A stretch of 64,000 nt of DNA from Pelagibius sp040217155 (GTDB lineage Bacteria > Pseudomonadota > Alphaproteobacteria > Kiloniellales > Kiloniellaceae). This document shows, in pieces, positions 1 to 8,348 of this stretch. A model generated the notes under the pieces. The model was not told the origin of the DNA. It worked only from the letters and a program-made list of their open reading frames with translations, and did no database searches. Within the stretch, counting starts at the first letter, position 1. Every line of letters begins with the position of its first letter. The stretch covers positions 62,001 to 126,000 of the forward strand of contig JAVJNS010000008.1 of assembly GCA_040217155.1 (NCBI GenBank). The letters run 5' to 3'. Both the position numbers and the translations under genes were made by a program.

Positions 1-54
1 GCCTGACCGGCGGCCCCGCCGCGGCCCCTCTGCGGCCCGTCTGCGGCCGCGGCG

Positions 55-1428
55 CTATCTGATGATGATCTCCGGTCCCATCAGCGCGTTGGGCACGACG
101 GTCGAGATCCAGGGCACATAGGTCACGATGATGAGGAAGACGAACAGGATGCCGAGCCACGGCATCGCCGCCCGCACCACGTCCAGCACCGGCATGCCCG
201 CCACGCCGGAGGTGACGAAGAGGTTGAGGCCGACCGGCGGCGTGATCATGCCGATTTCCATGTTGACCACCATGATGATGCCGAGATGGATCGGATCGAT
301 GCCGAGCTCGATGGCGATGGGAAACACCAGCGGCGCCACGATGACGATCAGCCCCGAAGGCTCCATGAACTGGCCGCCGATCAGCAGGATCAGGTTGACG
401 ATGACCAGGAACATGACCGGCCCGAACCCGGCCTGCAGCATGGAACCGGCGATGGCCTGGGGGATCTGCTCCTCGGTCAGCACGTGCTTCAGGATCAGCG
501 CGTTGGCGATGATGAAAAGCAGCATGATGGTGGTCTTGCCGGCCTCGAAGAGGGCCTTCTTGGTGTCCGGGTGGAAGAATACCGTGATCAGGCTCTGGGG
601 CCGCGACAGCAGGGAAAGGCGTTCGTCGCCCTCGCCTTTCAGCGGCCCCATGTCCTTGTAGACGAAGTTGGCGATGACGAAGGCGTAGACGGCGGCGACC
701 GCCGCCGCTTCCGTCGGTGTGAAGACGCCGCCGTAAATGCCGCCGAGGATGATGACGATCAGGAACAGGCCCCAGCCGGAATCGCGCGCGGCGGCCAGAA
801 TTTCCATCCAGCCGGCCCAGTCCTGCGCCGGCAGGTTGCGGACCTTGGCCACCACGTAGATGCCGACCATCAGCATGAAGCCGGCCAGCAGGCCGGGGAC
901 GATGCCGGCCAGGAACATGCGGCCGACCGAGACGTCGACGGCGGAGGCGTAGACCACCATGACGATCGACGGCGGGATCAGGATGCCGAGGGTGCCGGCG
1001 TTGCAGATCACACCGGCGGCGAAGTCCTTGGTGTAGCCGACCTGGCGCATGCCGGCGATGACGATGGAGCCGATGGCGACCACCGTCGCCGGCGACGAGC
1101 CCGAAAGCGCCGCGAACATCATGCAGGCGAAGACACCGGCGATGGCGAGCCCGCCCTGGAAATGGCCGACGCAGGCGATGGAAAAACGGATGATGCGCCG
1201 CGCCACGCCGCCGGTCGACATGAAGGTCGACGCCAGGATGAAGAACGGAATGGCCAGCAGCGTGAAGTGCGCGGCCAAGGCGTTGAACAGCGTTTGCGCG
1301 ACCGACCCGAGCGAGGAGTCGGAATAGATCAGCAGGAAGATCACCGAGCTGAGGCCCAGCGAGATGGCGATGGGGACACCGACCAGAAGAAAGACGATGA
1401 CCATGGAAAAGAGGAAGATCACATCCAT
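55..1428 (-). CDS. dctM: TRAP transporter large permease (DctM family)
   Basis: 457 aa, highly hydrophobic throughout, with the repeated pattern of about 12 membrane helices of the DctM/12-TM TRAP subunit. Glycine/proline-rich motifs such as GGVARRIIRFSI, SGSSPATVVAIGS and a pair of IPPSI-type loops (GILIPPSIVMVVYAS) are visible. It forms the ion-coupled transport channel for a DctP-delivered organic acid. The segment at roughly residues 255-300 (Lys, Arg and Asp rich) is a cytoplasmic loop. The ATG lies 3 nt after the dctQ stop, so dctQ and dctM are translationally linked; dctP lies upstream in the same operon. The substrate cannot be read from sequence, but the adjacent dctBD genes favour a C4-dicarboxylate or related acid. 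Confidence 0.95.
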   Translation of the reverse strand: MDVIFLFSMVIVFLLVGVPIAISLGLSSVIFLLIYSDSSLGSVAQTLFNALAAHFTLLAIPFFILASTFMSTGGVARRIIRFSIACVGHFQGGLAIAGVFACMMFAALSGSSPATVVAIGSIVIAGMRQVGYTKDFAAGVICNAGTLGILIPPSIVMVVYASAVDVSVGRMFLAGIVPGLLAGFMLMVGIYVVAKVRNLPAQDWAGWMEILAAARDSGWGLFLIVIILGGIYGGVFTPTEAAAVAAVYAFVIANFVYKDMGPLKGEGDERLSLLSRPQSLITVFFHPDTKKALFEAGKTTIMLLFIIANALILKHVLTEEQIPQAIAGSMLQAGFGPVMFLVIVNLILLIGGQFMEPSGLIVIVAPLVFPIAIELGIDPIHLGIIMVVNMEIGMITPPVGLNLFVTSGVAGMPVLDVVRAAMPWLGILFVFLIIVTYVPWISTVVPNALMGPEIIIR

Positions 1429-1431
1429 CGG

Positions 1432-2085
1432 TCAGTCCTCTTTGGCGGCTTTGGCGGCGGCTTCATCGACAAGTTCCTCGGCTTCATGGCTGGCGATGAT
1501 GGTGTCGATTTCGCCGCGCGCGACCTTCCATGCCAGCTGCAGGAAGCGGAATGTCAGCAGGATGAGACCGATCGGCAGCGCCGCATAGGGAATGAAGCGC
1601 GGCAGCTTCTCGTAGGCTTCTCCGGCGTTCATGGAGTCTTCCATGAAACGCAGGAAGCCAAGCATGGGGATGTCGTTGACCTCGTACCAGGCCTGGTCCT
1701 TCAAGGTGCCGTCCAGCATCGGCAGGGCGGCGAAGGGCGCCCAGAAGTTCCACGCGCCGATCAGCAGGAGGATGCAAAAGGCGAGACAGGAAACGACCGC
1801 GATGATCGCCAGGACGTGGCGGGCGGCCGGACCGACGATGTTAAGGACGACATCGACGCCCAGGTGGGTCCGCGTCTTCACGCAGTAGGAAGCGCCGATC
1901 AGGATCAGCCAGGCGAAGAGGAAGACCGTCGTCTCCAGGGCCCAGAGAATGTTGCTGTTGAAGACATAGCGGGCGACGACATTGGCGAAGGTGACCAGTG
2001 TCATCAGGCCGAGAATGACCGCGATCAGCGTCTCTTCGATGCTGTTGATCACCCGTCCGATCTTGCGCGTCGGCTCGTCGTGCAT
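1432..2085 (-). CDS. dctQ: TRAP transporter small permease (DctQ family)
   Basis: 217 aa inner-membrane protein with four predicted helices: about residues 17-40, 47-70, 90-112 and 170-190. It has the early motif TFANVVARYVFN typical of DctQ. It pairs with DctM and is needed for assembly and transport. A loop of about 60 residues between the third and fourth helices (DGTLKDQAWYEVND and following) is longer than in many DctQ proteins. The C-terminus is a charged Glu/Ala/Lys tail. It lies between dctP (97 nt upstream, with a strong hairpin in the gap) and dctM (3 nt downstream). Confidence 0.93.
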   Translation of the reverse strand: MHDEPTRKIGRVINSIEETLIAVILGLMTLVTFANVVARYVFNSNILWALETTVFLFAWLILIGASYCVKTRTHLGVDVVLNIVGPAARHVLAIIAVVSCLAFCILLLIGAWNFWAPFAALPMLDGTLKDQAWYEVNDIPMLGFLRFMEDSMNAGEAYEKLPRFIPYAALPIGLILLTFRFLQLAWKVARGEIDTIIASHEAEELVDEAAAKAAKED

Positions 2086-2114
2086 AGCGCCCCCCCTTTT
2101 TCGATGCCTTCGAT

Positions 2115-2152
2115 CTGACGGCGCGGCCCGGATCGCCGGACCGCGCCGTCAG
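2115..2152 (-). terminator. Intercistronic hairpin between dctP and dctQ
   Basis: A perfect 12-bp inverted repeat (CTGACGGCGCGG pairing with CCGCGCCGTCAG, 14-nt loop) sits in the gap after dctP. There is no T-run after it on the minus strand, so it is more likely a processing/stability or attenuating hairpin than a full terminator. Such a structure would give more binding protein than permease, as is usual for TRAP and ABC operons; this role is inferred. Confidence 0.6.
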
Positions 2153-2182
2153 CTATAAGCAGGCATCAGACCGCGGTGACCG

Positions 2183-3193
2183 TCAGTTTGTCGCGTTGGC
2201 GGCCTGCGCGGCGGCGATCAGGTCGGCGCCGATGTCCTCCTCGAACTTCGACCAGACCGGCTTCATCGCATCGACCCACAGGCCGCGCTGCGACGGATCC
2301 AGGGTACGGACCTTGCCGCCGGCCGCGATGATGGCAGCCTTGGCTTCCTCGTTCACGGCGGTGGACTCGGCATTGCGCGTCGTCGTCACCTCGTCGAGGA
2401 TGGTTTTCAACTGGCTGCGGACATCGTCCGGCAGACCGTCCCACCAGTCGGTGGAGGTCACGACGAGATAGTCGATGACGCCGTGATTGGACTCGGTGGT
2501 GCCGTCCTGAACTTCGAAGAACTTCTGGCCGTAGACGTTGGACCAGGTGTTCTCCTGCCCGTCGACCACGCCGGTCTGCAGCGCGCCGTAGACTTCCGAG
2601 AAAGCCATCTTCTGCGGGTTGGCATTCAGCGCCTCCATCTGCGCGACCAGCACGTCGGAGGGCTGGACCCGGAACTTGAGGCCCGCCGCATCGGCCGGCA
2701 CCAGCAGCGGCTTGTTGGCCGAGATCTGCTTCATGCCGTTGTGCCAGAAAGCCAGGCCCTGAAGGCCGCGGCGGCGCATCGAGCCTTTCAGCTTCTCGCC
2801 GTCCTCTGAAGTCTGGAAGCGATCCACCGCGTTGATGTCGTCGAACAGGAACGGCAGGTCGAAGAGGCGGAACTTCTTGGTGAACTTCTCGAACTTCGAC
2901 AGCGAGGGCGCGGCCAGTTGCACGTCGCCGGCCAGCATGGCCTCGAGAACCTGGTCGTCATTGTAGAGCTGCGAGCTCGGGAAGACCTCCATACAGGCCT
3001 TGCCGTTCATCTCGGAATTGACGCGCTCCGCCAGCAAAGAGGCGGCGATGCCCTTGGGGTGCTTGTCGGTGTTGGTGACGTGGCTGAATTTGATGACGAT
3101 CTCGCCGCTCTCGCAGGACGCGAAAGCCGAGGTGGCGGACAGGCTGGTCACGAGCGCCACGGCGGCCGCCGTGGCAATCAGATGAGTTTTCAC
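2183..3193 (-). CDS. dctP: TRAP transporter substrate-binding protein (DctP family)
   Basis: 336 aa periplasmic solute receptor. The start chosen is GTG at 3193 because GGGAGGA lies just upstream and translation then begins with a classic signal peptide (VKTHLIATAAAVALVTSLSA, cleavage near AFA-SCES). The longer upstream reading has no such features. DctP landmarks are visible: the ligand-binding arginine region LKFRVQPSDVLVAQ, FSEVYGALQTGVVDGQEN and NHGVIDY. It captures an organic acid in the periplasm and delivers it to DctQM. It is first in the operon behind a sigma-54 promoter. Confidence 0.95.
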   Translation of the reverse strand: MKTHLIATAAAVALVTSLSATSAFASCESGEIVIKFSHVTNTDKHPKGIAASLLAERVNSEMNGKACMEVFPSSQLYNDDQVLEAMLAGDVQLAAPSLSKFEKFTKKFRLFDLPFLFDDINAVDRFQTSEDGEKLKGSMRRRGLQGLAFWHNGMKQISANKPLLVPADAAGLKFRVQPSDVLVAQMEALNANPQKMAFSEVYGALQTGVVDGQENTWSNVYGQKFFEVQDGTTESNHGVIDYLVVTSTDWWDGLPDDVRSQLKTILDEVTTTRNAESTAVNEEAKAAIIAAGGKVRTLDPSQRGLWVDAMKPVWSKFEEDIGADLIAAAQAANATN

Positions 3194-3268
3194 TGGATTC
3201 CTCCCGTTTTTCTTCGTCCTCGGCCCCGGAACCGCGTGTCCCGGGGCCGGCACGCTGTTTTCATTGGC

Positions 3269-3283
3269 GCAAGGCGCGTGCCA
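3269..3283 (-). promoter_or_regulatory. Sigma-54 (-24/-12) promoter of dctPQM
   Basis: Read on the minus strand the site is TGGCACG, four bases (CGCC), then TTGC: an exact match to the sigma-54 consensus with GG and GC elements correctly spaced. It lies about 75 nt upstream of the dctP GTG on the coding strand. A DctD-type sigma-54 activator with a GAFTGA loop is encoded nearby on the same strand, so this promoter and that activator very probably form a pair. Confidence 0.85.
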
Positions 3284-3384
3284 AGCGGCCCGCACCGAGA
3301 CTTCAATCCCTTAAGCCGTTGTTCGAACTATAACAGACCGGCGCGGAGCCGACAGGCGGAAATACCGGGCCTGTGTCGGTCGTC

Positions 3385-3422
3385 ACCCATCGCCGGAGGA
3401 GGATGGGTAGAGATCTACCCAT
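3385..3422. promoter_or_regulatory. Inverted-repeat enhancer, candidate DctD binding site
   Basis: Two 9-bp arms, ATGGGTAGA (3403-3411) and TCTACCCAT (3414-3422), form a perfect palindrome around GA. An extra half site ACCCAT (3385-3390) pairs with the left arm as well. The site is about 120 bp upstream of the sigma-54 promoter, the usual distance for an upstream activating sequence. Assignment to DctD is inferred from position and context. Confidence 0.6.
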
Positions 3423-3509
3423 ACCGGACCCGAAAGCGGCGCAATCCGCCCCTACTCCCGGCGGCCTCTTCCACCTATGCTGTAAGCCCAGTTGCAAACG
3501 GAGTGGAAC

Positions 3510-4088
3510 ATGAAGCGGACCGAAGGCATCCTATGCACCCTGGCGACGTTCCTGATCCTGGCCGTGGGTGTCACGGCGACGGCGCTGGCCCTGCCGTCTC
3601 CCACACCCCTTCTCATCGGAACACAGGCGTCCGCCACCGCGTTCATCCCGGCGCAAGCAGCCAACGAGACCATCTACATCCGCGGCATCCAGAAGGAACT
3701 TCTGGCGCACGGCTACAGGCCCGGCGCGCCCGACGGCATCGCCGGTCCGCGCACCCGCGACGCGATTCGCGCGTACCAGGACGATGCCGGCCTGGAGGTT
3801 GACGGGCGGCCCAGCAAAAGGCTCCTCGACCATCTGAAATTCACCCTGCCGAAAGTCTATACCTTCGGCGCGCCGGTCACCGGCAACGTGCTGGACGTTC
3901 AGCGCGAACTGGCTCAGCGCGACTACTACCTGGGGCCGCACGACGGGCTTGCCGGCCCGGCAACGCGGCGCGCGGTCCGCTGGTTCCTGAGAGACGCGCA
4001 GCTGCCCGCCGACAGCGCCATCGATTCGCGACTCCTGCAGCAGATCCGCGACACCCCCGCGAGCGTCAAAGCCGACACCGCTTTCTGA
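3510..4088 (+). CDS. Exported protein with two peptidoglycan-binding domains
   Basis: 192 aa. An N-terminal hydrophobic segment (residues 5-28, cleavable signal or anchor) is followed by two PG_binding_1-like repeats: IQKELLAHGYRPGAPDGIAG with GPRTRDAIRAYQ, then VQRELAQRDYYLGPHDGLAG with GPATRRAVRWFL. The start is ATG 3510, which has GGAG just upstream. No catalytic domain is present, so it is probably a cell-wall-binding accessory protein. It sits alone on the plus strand between the dctPQM promoter region and dctD, with a GC-rich hairpin (4106-4124) followed by TTT as a possible terminator. Its specific role is unknown. Confidence 0.8.
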   Translation: MKRTEGILCTLATFLILAVGVTATALALPSPTPLLIGTQASATAFIPAQAANETIYIRGIQKELLAHGYRPGAPDGIAGPRTRDAIRAYQDDAGLEVDGRPSKRLLDHLKFTLPKVYTFGAPVTGNVLDVQRELAQRDYYLGPHDGLAGPATRRAVRWFLRDAQLPADSAIDSRLLQQIRDTPASVKADTAF

Positions 4089-4290
4089 CGAAGGCAAGCA
4101 GCACGCCGCCCTTCTCCCGGGCGGTTTCCCGCCGGCCCCGCCCGGCGAAAACTACCCGGCGCCGCAACGCCCTTCGAAAAACGCGATGGAGTGTTCATCA
4201 TAAAGGTCGTCGCCTGCCGACATCGTTCACATCCCTTCCCGGCGCAATGGCCTCAAAACTCCGCGGTCGCGGCGGCCGGCCCGGCGGGCC

Positions 4291-4608
4291 TCACTCGGGA
4301 ATTCCGGCCCTGATCGCCGCGTCGTAAATCCGCTCCCGGTCTACCGGCAGCTTGTAGTTGTTGATCCACAACCAGGTCGACACCCGGAAATCCGGGTTCG
4401 AGCGGCGGAATCGTTCAACGGTCGCCGCGGCTTCGCCCATGCTGTTCGAGGAGGCCTGCAAGTCGGCCATGAAGGCTCCACCCTCCGCCACGTCAGGACT
4501 GTGCCGGAAAAGCTTACGTGCGCGGGCGGGGTCCGTCCATCGGGTTGGAGAAGGCGTAACGGCGCGCTCGAAGAGATCGCCGTTCGGACAGCTATCCCCG
4601 GCCCGCAC
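4291..4608 (-). pseudogene. Probable C-terminal remnant of a TPR-type adenylate/guanylate cyclase
   Basis: A 105-codon reading frame ends with VERFRRSNPDFRVSTWLWIN and then a VDRERIYDAAIRAGIPE tail. This matches, from memory of the family, the extreme C-terminus of class III cyclases with TPR tails (pattern NPDFxxSxW, then DLERxxxGLRxAGLPE). There is no cyclase domain upstream; dctD ends 9 nt beyond the frame. It is therefore best read as a decayed fragment, though a short real protein cannot be excluded. The surrounding 4090-4290 stretch holds nothing else recognisable. Confidence 0.4.
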
Positions 4609-4617
4609 AACGGTCCC

Positions 4618-5979
4618 CTACTCCGCCTCCGCCGCAATGTAGTCCTCGCGCTTCAGGCCGTGGCGCTGCAGCTTGTCGTAAAGCGTCTTGCGTGACAGGC
4701 CGAGGGCCTCGTAGGTCGCCTTGAGGCTGCCGCCCTGACGCCGCAGTTCGGCCTCGAGGATCGCCTTCTCGACCGCCTCCAGGCGCGCCGCCAGGGGCCC
4801 TTCCTTCAGACCCGCCGCCCCGGCGGCCGCGACGTCCGGCAAAACCTCGTCGAGGCCGAGCACGAAACGGTCGGCGGCATTGCGCAGTTCGCGCACGTTG
4901 CCCGGCCAGTCGTGGGCCGTCAGCGCGGCGACGAAGCCGCCGTCGAGTTCGGGGATCTCGCGCCGGTAGCGCGACCGCGCCTCGCGCGCCAGGTGATGGA
5001 ACAGCGCCGGAATATCCTCGCGGCGCTCGCGCAGCGGCGGAATGGCCAGCGACACCACGTTGAGACGGTAGTAGAGATCCTCGCGAAAGCGCCCGGCCCG
5101 GCAGGCCTCCGCCAGATCGGTCTTGCTCGCCGCGACGAAGCGAATGTCCAGCGGCACCGCCTGGTTGGCGCCGAGACGCTCGATCGAGCGCGTCTCGATG
5201 ACACGCAGCAGCTTGACCTGCAGGTCGAGCGCCATGGACTCGATCTCGTCGAGCAGCACCGTGCCGCCGTCGGCGAACTCCAGCTTTCCGGTGCGCGCTT
5301 TCTGGGCGCCGGTGAAGGCGCCGGCGACATGGCCGAACAGTTCGCTCTCGATGATGTCGGCGGGCACCGCGCCGCAGTTGATGGCGACGAAGGGTTTCTT
5401 GGCGCGGCCGCCGGCATCGTGCAGGGCGCGGGCCACCACTTCCTTGCCGCTGCCGGTCTCGCCGACCAGCAACACAGCGGCGTCGTTGTCCGCCAGCGCC
5501 CGCACCTGGCCGCGCAGGCGTTCCATCGCCGCGCTGCGCCCGACCAGGCGCAGTTCCAGCCCGCTGCCGGTCTCAAGCTCCTGGCGCAGGGCGCGGTTCT
5601 CCAGCACCAGGCGGCGCTTTTCCAGCGCCCGCACCACGACGCTGGCCAGGTGAGAGGTATCGAAGGGCTTCTCGATGAAGTCATAGGCGCCGGCGCGCAT
5701 CGCCTCGACTGCCAGCGGCACGTCGCCGTGACCGGTCACCAGCACCACCGGCAGCGCCGGGTCGATTTCCAGCGCCCGGCGCAGCAGGGCCAGGCCGTCC
5801 ATCTCCGGCATCTTGATATCGGTGACCAGCACGCCATAGAGGTCGCGGCTGAGCTGCGCTTCCGCCAGGCGCGCCGCGGCGAAGCAGGTCACCTGCTGTC
5901 CGGCGAGTTCCAGGCCCTGCTGCACCGCGTGGCGCAGCGGTTCCTCGTCGTCGACGAAAAGAACCCGACCCGCCGCCAT
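4618..5979 (-). CDS. dctD: Sigma-54-dependent response regulator (DctD family)
   Basis: 453 aa. Receiver domain at residues 1-120 with phospho-acceptor D54 (VTDIKMPEMDG) and acidic pocket VDDEE. The AAA+ domain has Walker A GETGSGKE (173-180), the sigma-54 contact loop GAFTGA (220-225) and Walker B VLLDEIE. A Fis-type helix-turn-helix lies at the C-terminus (GSLKATYEALGLSRKTLYDK). It should activate dctPQM when phosphorylated by DctB. The ATG at 5979 is only 2 nt from the dctB stop, so the two genes are coupled. A longer upstream reading exists but overlaps dctB and lacks family features. Confidence 0.93.
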   Translation of the reverse strand: MAAGRVLFVDDEEPLRHAVQQGLELAGQQVTCFAAARLAEAQLSRDLYGVLVTDIKMPEMDGLALLRRALEIDPALPVVLVTGHGDVPLAVEAMRAGAYDFIEKPFDTSHLASVVVRALEKRRLVLENRALRQELETGSGLELRLVGRSAAMERLRGQVRALADNDAAVLLVGETGSGKEVVARALHDAGGRAKKPFVAINCGAVPADIIESELFGHVAGAFTGAQKARTGKLEFADGGTVLLDEIESMALDLQVKLLRVIETRSIERLGANQAVPLDIRFVAASKTDLAEACRAGRFREDLYYRLNVVSLAIPPLRERREDIPALFHHLAREARSRYRREIPELDGGFVAALTAHDWPGNVRELRNAADRFVLGLDEVLPDVAAAGAAGLKEGPLAARLEAVEKAILEAELRRQGGSLKATYEALGLSRKTLYDKLQRHGLKREDYIAAEAE

Positions 5980-5981
5980 CT

Positions 5982-7952
5982 TCAGGCCGGCACCTTGAGC
6001 GCCGCGGCCGGCAGGAGCGGCAGCTCGATGATGAAGACCGCCCCGCCCTCCGGGTGATTCTCGGCGCGCAGAACGCCGTCGAAGTCCTTCACGATGTTGT
6101 AGGAGATCGACAGCCCGAGTCCGAGCCCCTCGCCCACCTCTTTGGTGGTGAAGAACGGATCGAAAATCCGGCCGAGCTGATCGTCGGCGATGCCCGGCCC
6201 CTGGTCCCGCACCCGGATGCTGACGCGGCCGGCCTCTTCCCGCACGGTAATCGTCAAACGTGGCCGCGGCAGGTTCCGCATGGCGTCCAGCGCGTTGGCG
6301 ACCAGGTTCAGGATGACGTGCTGCAGCCGCACCTGGCCGGCGCACACAGTGAGACCCGCATCCGGCTGGTCGACAGTCACCTCGGCGCCGGCGCGTTCCA
6401 GCCGGATGCGCAGAAAGTCGAGCGTTTGCTTCAACACTTCCACCAGCGCCACCGGGCGCAGTTCGCGGCGCGGCTTGCGCGCGAAGGTCATGAGGTGCTT
6501 GCTGATCTCCGCCATGCGGGCGGTGAGGTCCTTGATCAGGCGCAGGTTGCCGCAGGCCTCGGCCTCGCGGTTGCGCTCGATCAGCAACTGGGCGTTGTCG
6601 GCGTAGGACCGGATGGCCGCCAGCGGCTGGTTGAACTCGTGGCTCAGCGCCGCCGACATCTGACCCAGAGCGGCCAGCTTGCCGGCCTGGATGAGATCGT
6701 CCTGGGCCTGGCGCAGTTCCGCCTCCGCCGCCTGGCGCTCGCCGATCTCGCGCTCCAACTGGACATTAGCCGCGGTCAGATCGGCGGTGCGCTCGGCCAC
6801 GTGGCGCTCGAGTTCTTCCGAGGCGCGGCTTTGAAACGCGATACGCTCGACCAGCCGGCCGCGGCGCTGCAGGATGACCGTGGCAAACAGCACAAGCAGG
6901 GCGCAGGCCAGCGCCGCCACGACCATGGCCGTCATTGTCTGGGAGCGGGCCAGATCGGTCGAGACCAGCACGTGCAGGGTCCAGCCGGCCTCCAGCATCT
7001 GCTGTGAAACCATGACGTATTCGCCGGCGCCGGCCGGCGCCGCCATACCGCCGACCGTCAGCAGTTGCACCGGCTTTGCGCCGCGGCTGCGCCGCGCGAG
7101 GTCGAGCGGCCGCAGATCGACCGCCTCGTAACGCCGCTTCTCGGCAATGTCCTCGAGCGCCGCCGCGTCGAGCGGGGCCAGGCTGCGAAAGCGCCAGTCG
7201 GGCTGGCTGGAAATGAAGATGACGCCATGCGGATCGGTGACGATGACATCCTCGTCGCTGGCGGTCCAGGCGGCCTCGATATCGTCGAGGCTGACCTTGA
7301 CCACGACCGCGCCGAGGGCGCCGCCGCCCTGGGACGGCGGCGCGGAAACCCGCGAGGCGAAGTAGTAGCCGCGCTTGCCCGACGTCGTGCCGAGGGCGAA
7401 ATAGCGCCCCAGGCGGCCTTGCATGGCCTGCTGGAAATAGGGCCGGAAGCTGAAGTTGTGGCCGACGAAAGGACGGTCGCTGTCCCAATTGCTGGCGGCG
7501 AAGGTCGTGCCCCCGGCGTCCATCAGGTAGGTGTCCTCGGCGCCGATCAGCCGGTTCACCGTCTCGGTCAGCAGATTGGCGCGTGCCCGACTCTCCGGGT
7601 CATCGGTCGACTGGAACAATGCCACCACGTCGCCGTGCAGGGCCAGCAGCTTGGGCACGGACTGGTACCTGCCCAGGGCCCCGGAGAGGTTGCTCGCGTA
7701 GAGATCGAGCTTGGCCGCCGCGCGCGAGCGGGTTTGCTCGAGGAAGAGATCCCCGGCCCAGAACCGGGTCAGCAGGACCACGCCGAGGCAGGCGAGAAGC
7801 ACCAGCCCGGCGCGCAGCGCGACACGCGGACGGCCCCCGCCGGCGGCCACCTCGCCGGGACTTGACGCCCGGCCAGGACTTGAAGCCCGACCAGGACCCG
7901 AAACCCGGCCAGGACCCGAAGCCGGCTCAGGTTTTGAAGAGTGAGTCGGCAC
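5982..7952 (-). CDS. dctB: C4-dicarboxylate-type sensor histidine kinase (DctB family)
   Basis: 656 aa inner-membrane kinase. Helix 1 is near residues 45-66, then a large periplasmic double-PDC sensor (GHNFSFRPYFQQAMQG and TSGKRGYYFASRVSAP are typical of DctB), helix 2 near 340-365, a coiled coil, HisKA with H438 (ALSHEFNQPLAAIRSYA) and HATPase (NLVANALDA, GQGPGI-type, GLGLGLSI). It should sense dicarboxylate and phosphorylate DctD. The likely start is GTG 7952, which overlaps the upstream DUF1192 gene by 26 nt. The first 35 residues are a Pro/Gly/Ser/Arg hexapeptide repeat encoded by an 18-bp tandem repeat. Confidence 0.92.
   Translation of the reverse strand: MPTHSSKPEPASGPGRVSGPGRASSPGRASSPGEVAAGGGRPRVALRAGLVLLACLGVVLLTRFWAGDLFLEQTRSRAAAKLDLYASNLSGALGRYQSVPKLLALHGDVVALFQSTDDPESRARANLLTETVNRLIGAEDTYLMDAGGTTFAASNWDSDRPFVGHNFSFRPYFQQAMQGRLGRYFALGTTSGKRGYYFASRVSAPPSQGGGALGAVVVKVSLDDIEAAWTASDEDVIVTDPHGVIFISSQPDWRFRSLAPLDAAALEDIAEKRRYEAVDLRPLDLARRSRGAKPVQLLTVGGMAAPAGAGEYVMVSQQMLEAGWTLHVLVSTDLARSQTMTAMVVAALACALLVLFATVILQRRGRLVERIAFQSRASEELERHVAERTADLTAANVQLEREIGERQAAEAELRQAQDDLIQAGKLAALGQMSAALSHEFNQPLAAIRSYADNAQLLIERNREAEACGNLRLIKDLTARMAEISKHLMTFARKPRRELRPVALVEVLKQTLDFLRIRLERAGAEVTVDQPDAGLTVCAGQVRLQHVILNLVANALDAMRNLPRPRLTITVREEAGRVSIRVRDQGPGIADDQLGRIFDPFFTTKEVGEGLGLGLSISYNIVKDFDGVLRAENHPEGGAVFIIELPLLPAAALKVPA
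7858..7929 (-). repeat. 18-bp tandem repeat (4 units) at the dctB 5' end
   Basis: Four consecutive 18-bp units starting at 7858, 7876, 7894 and 7912 (pattern GGACYYGAMRCCCGRCCA) encode the hexapeptide repeat of the DctB N-terminus (SGPGRV / SSPGRA). The last unit runs into the 3' end of the DUF1192 gene. Slipped-strand expansion is the likely origin. Confidence 0.85.
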
Positions 7953-8109
7953 CGCTCAGGTAGCTCTTCTTGGCTGCGATCTTCTGTTTCACGCGCTCGG
8001 CCTCGGCCTCCAGATCGGCGAGATAGTTCTCCAACTCGTCGACGCCGAGGCTCTCCAGGTCTCTCGGCTTGGGCTTTTGCTTGCGTGGCTCGAGGTCTTC
8101 TATGTCCAT
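7927..8109 (-). CDS. DUF1192 family small protein
   Basis: 60 aa: an acidic/basic N-terminus (DIEDLEPRKQKPKP) and a central motif LGVDELENYLADLEAEAERV followed by AAKKSYLSGADSLFK. This is the standard layout of DUF1192, a small alphaproteobacterial protein with a helical hairpin; its function is unknown. GGGAGG lies 9 nt upstream of ATG 8109. The 3' end overlaps the dctB start, so dctB translation may depend on it. Confidence 0.85.
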   Translation of the reverse strand: MDIEDLEPRKQKPKPRDLESLGVDELENYLADLEAEAERVKQKIAAKKSYLSGADSLFKT

Positions 8110-8223
8110 GGGGCACAGCCTCCCTTTCCCTGCGGCTTCCCGGTGATTCGCTTCGGCTTCCAGCCGGTCCCTCCGGCGGGCGGGGGGCCTTGCGGTGCCT
8201 TTTCATTTTACCGGCCGCACTAT

Positions 8224-8289
8224 ACTAACTCCCCTCCGGGATGGCACTAACTCCCCTCCGGGATGGCACTAACCCCCCTCCGGGATGGC
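8224..8289. repeat. 22-bp tandem repeat (3 units) upstream of the quinone oxidoreductase
   Basis: Three adjacent units of pattern ACTAACYCCCCTCCGGGATGGC at 8224-8245, 8246-8267 and 8268-8289; the first two are identical and the third differs by one base. They lie 60-125 nt upstream of the start codon of the next gene, in its presumed leader or promoter. Confidence 0.9.
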
Positions 8290-8348
8290 GATCCATCCGG
8301 TGGGCCGCCGGCCGGAGACCGAGGAAACATAACCAAGGAGCCGCGACC

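Noticed and set aside
286..2118. Long plus-strand open frame (610 codons) opposite dctM and dctQ
   Set aside because: It is antisense to well-supported membrane genes, is rich in Asp, Gln, His and Arg as expected from GC-rich shadows, and has no family features.
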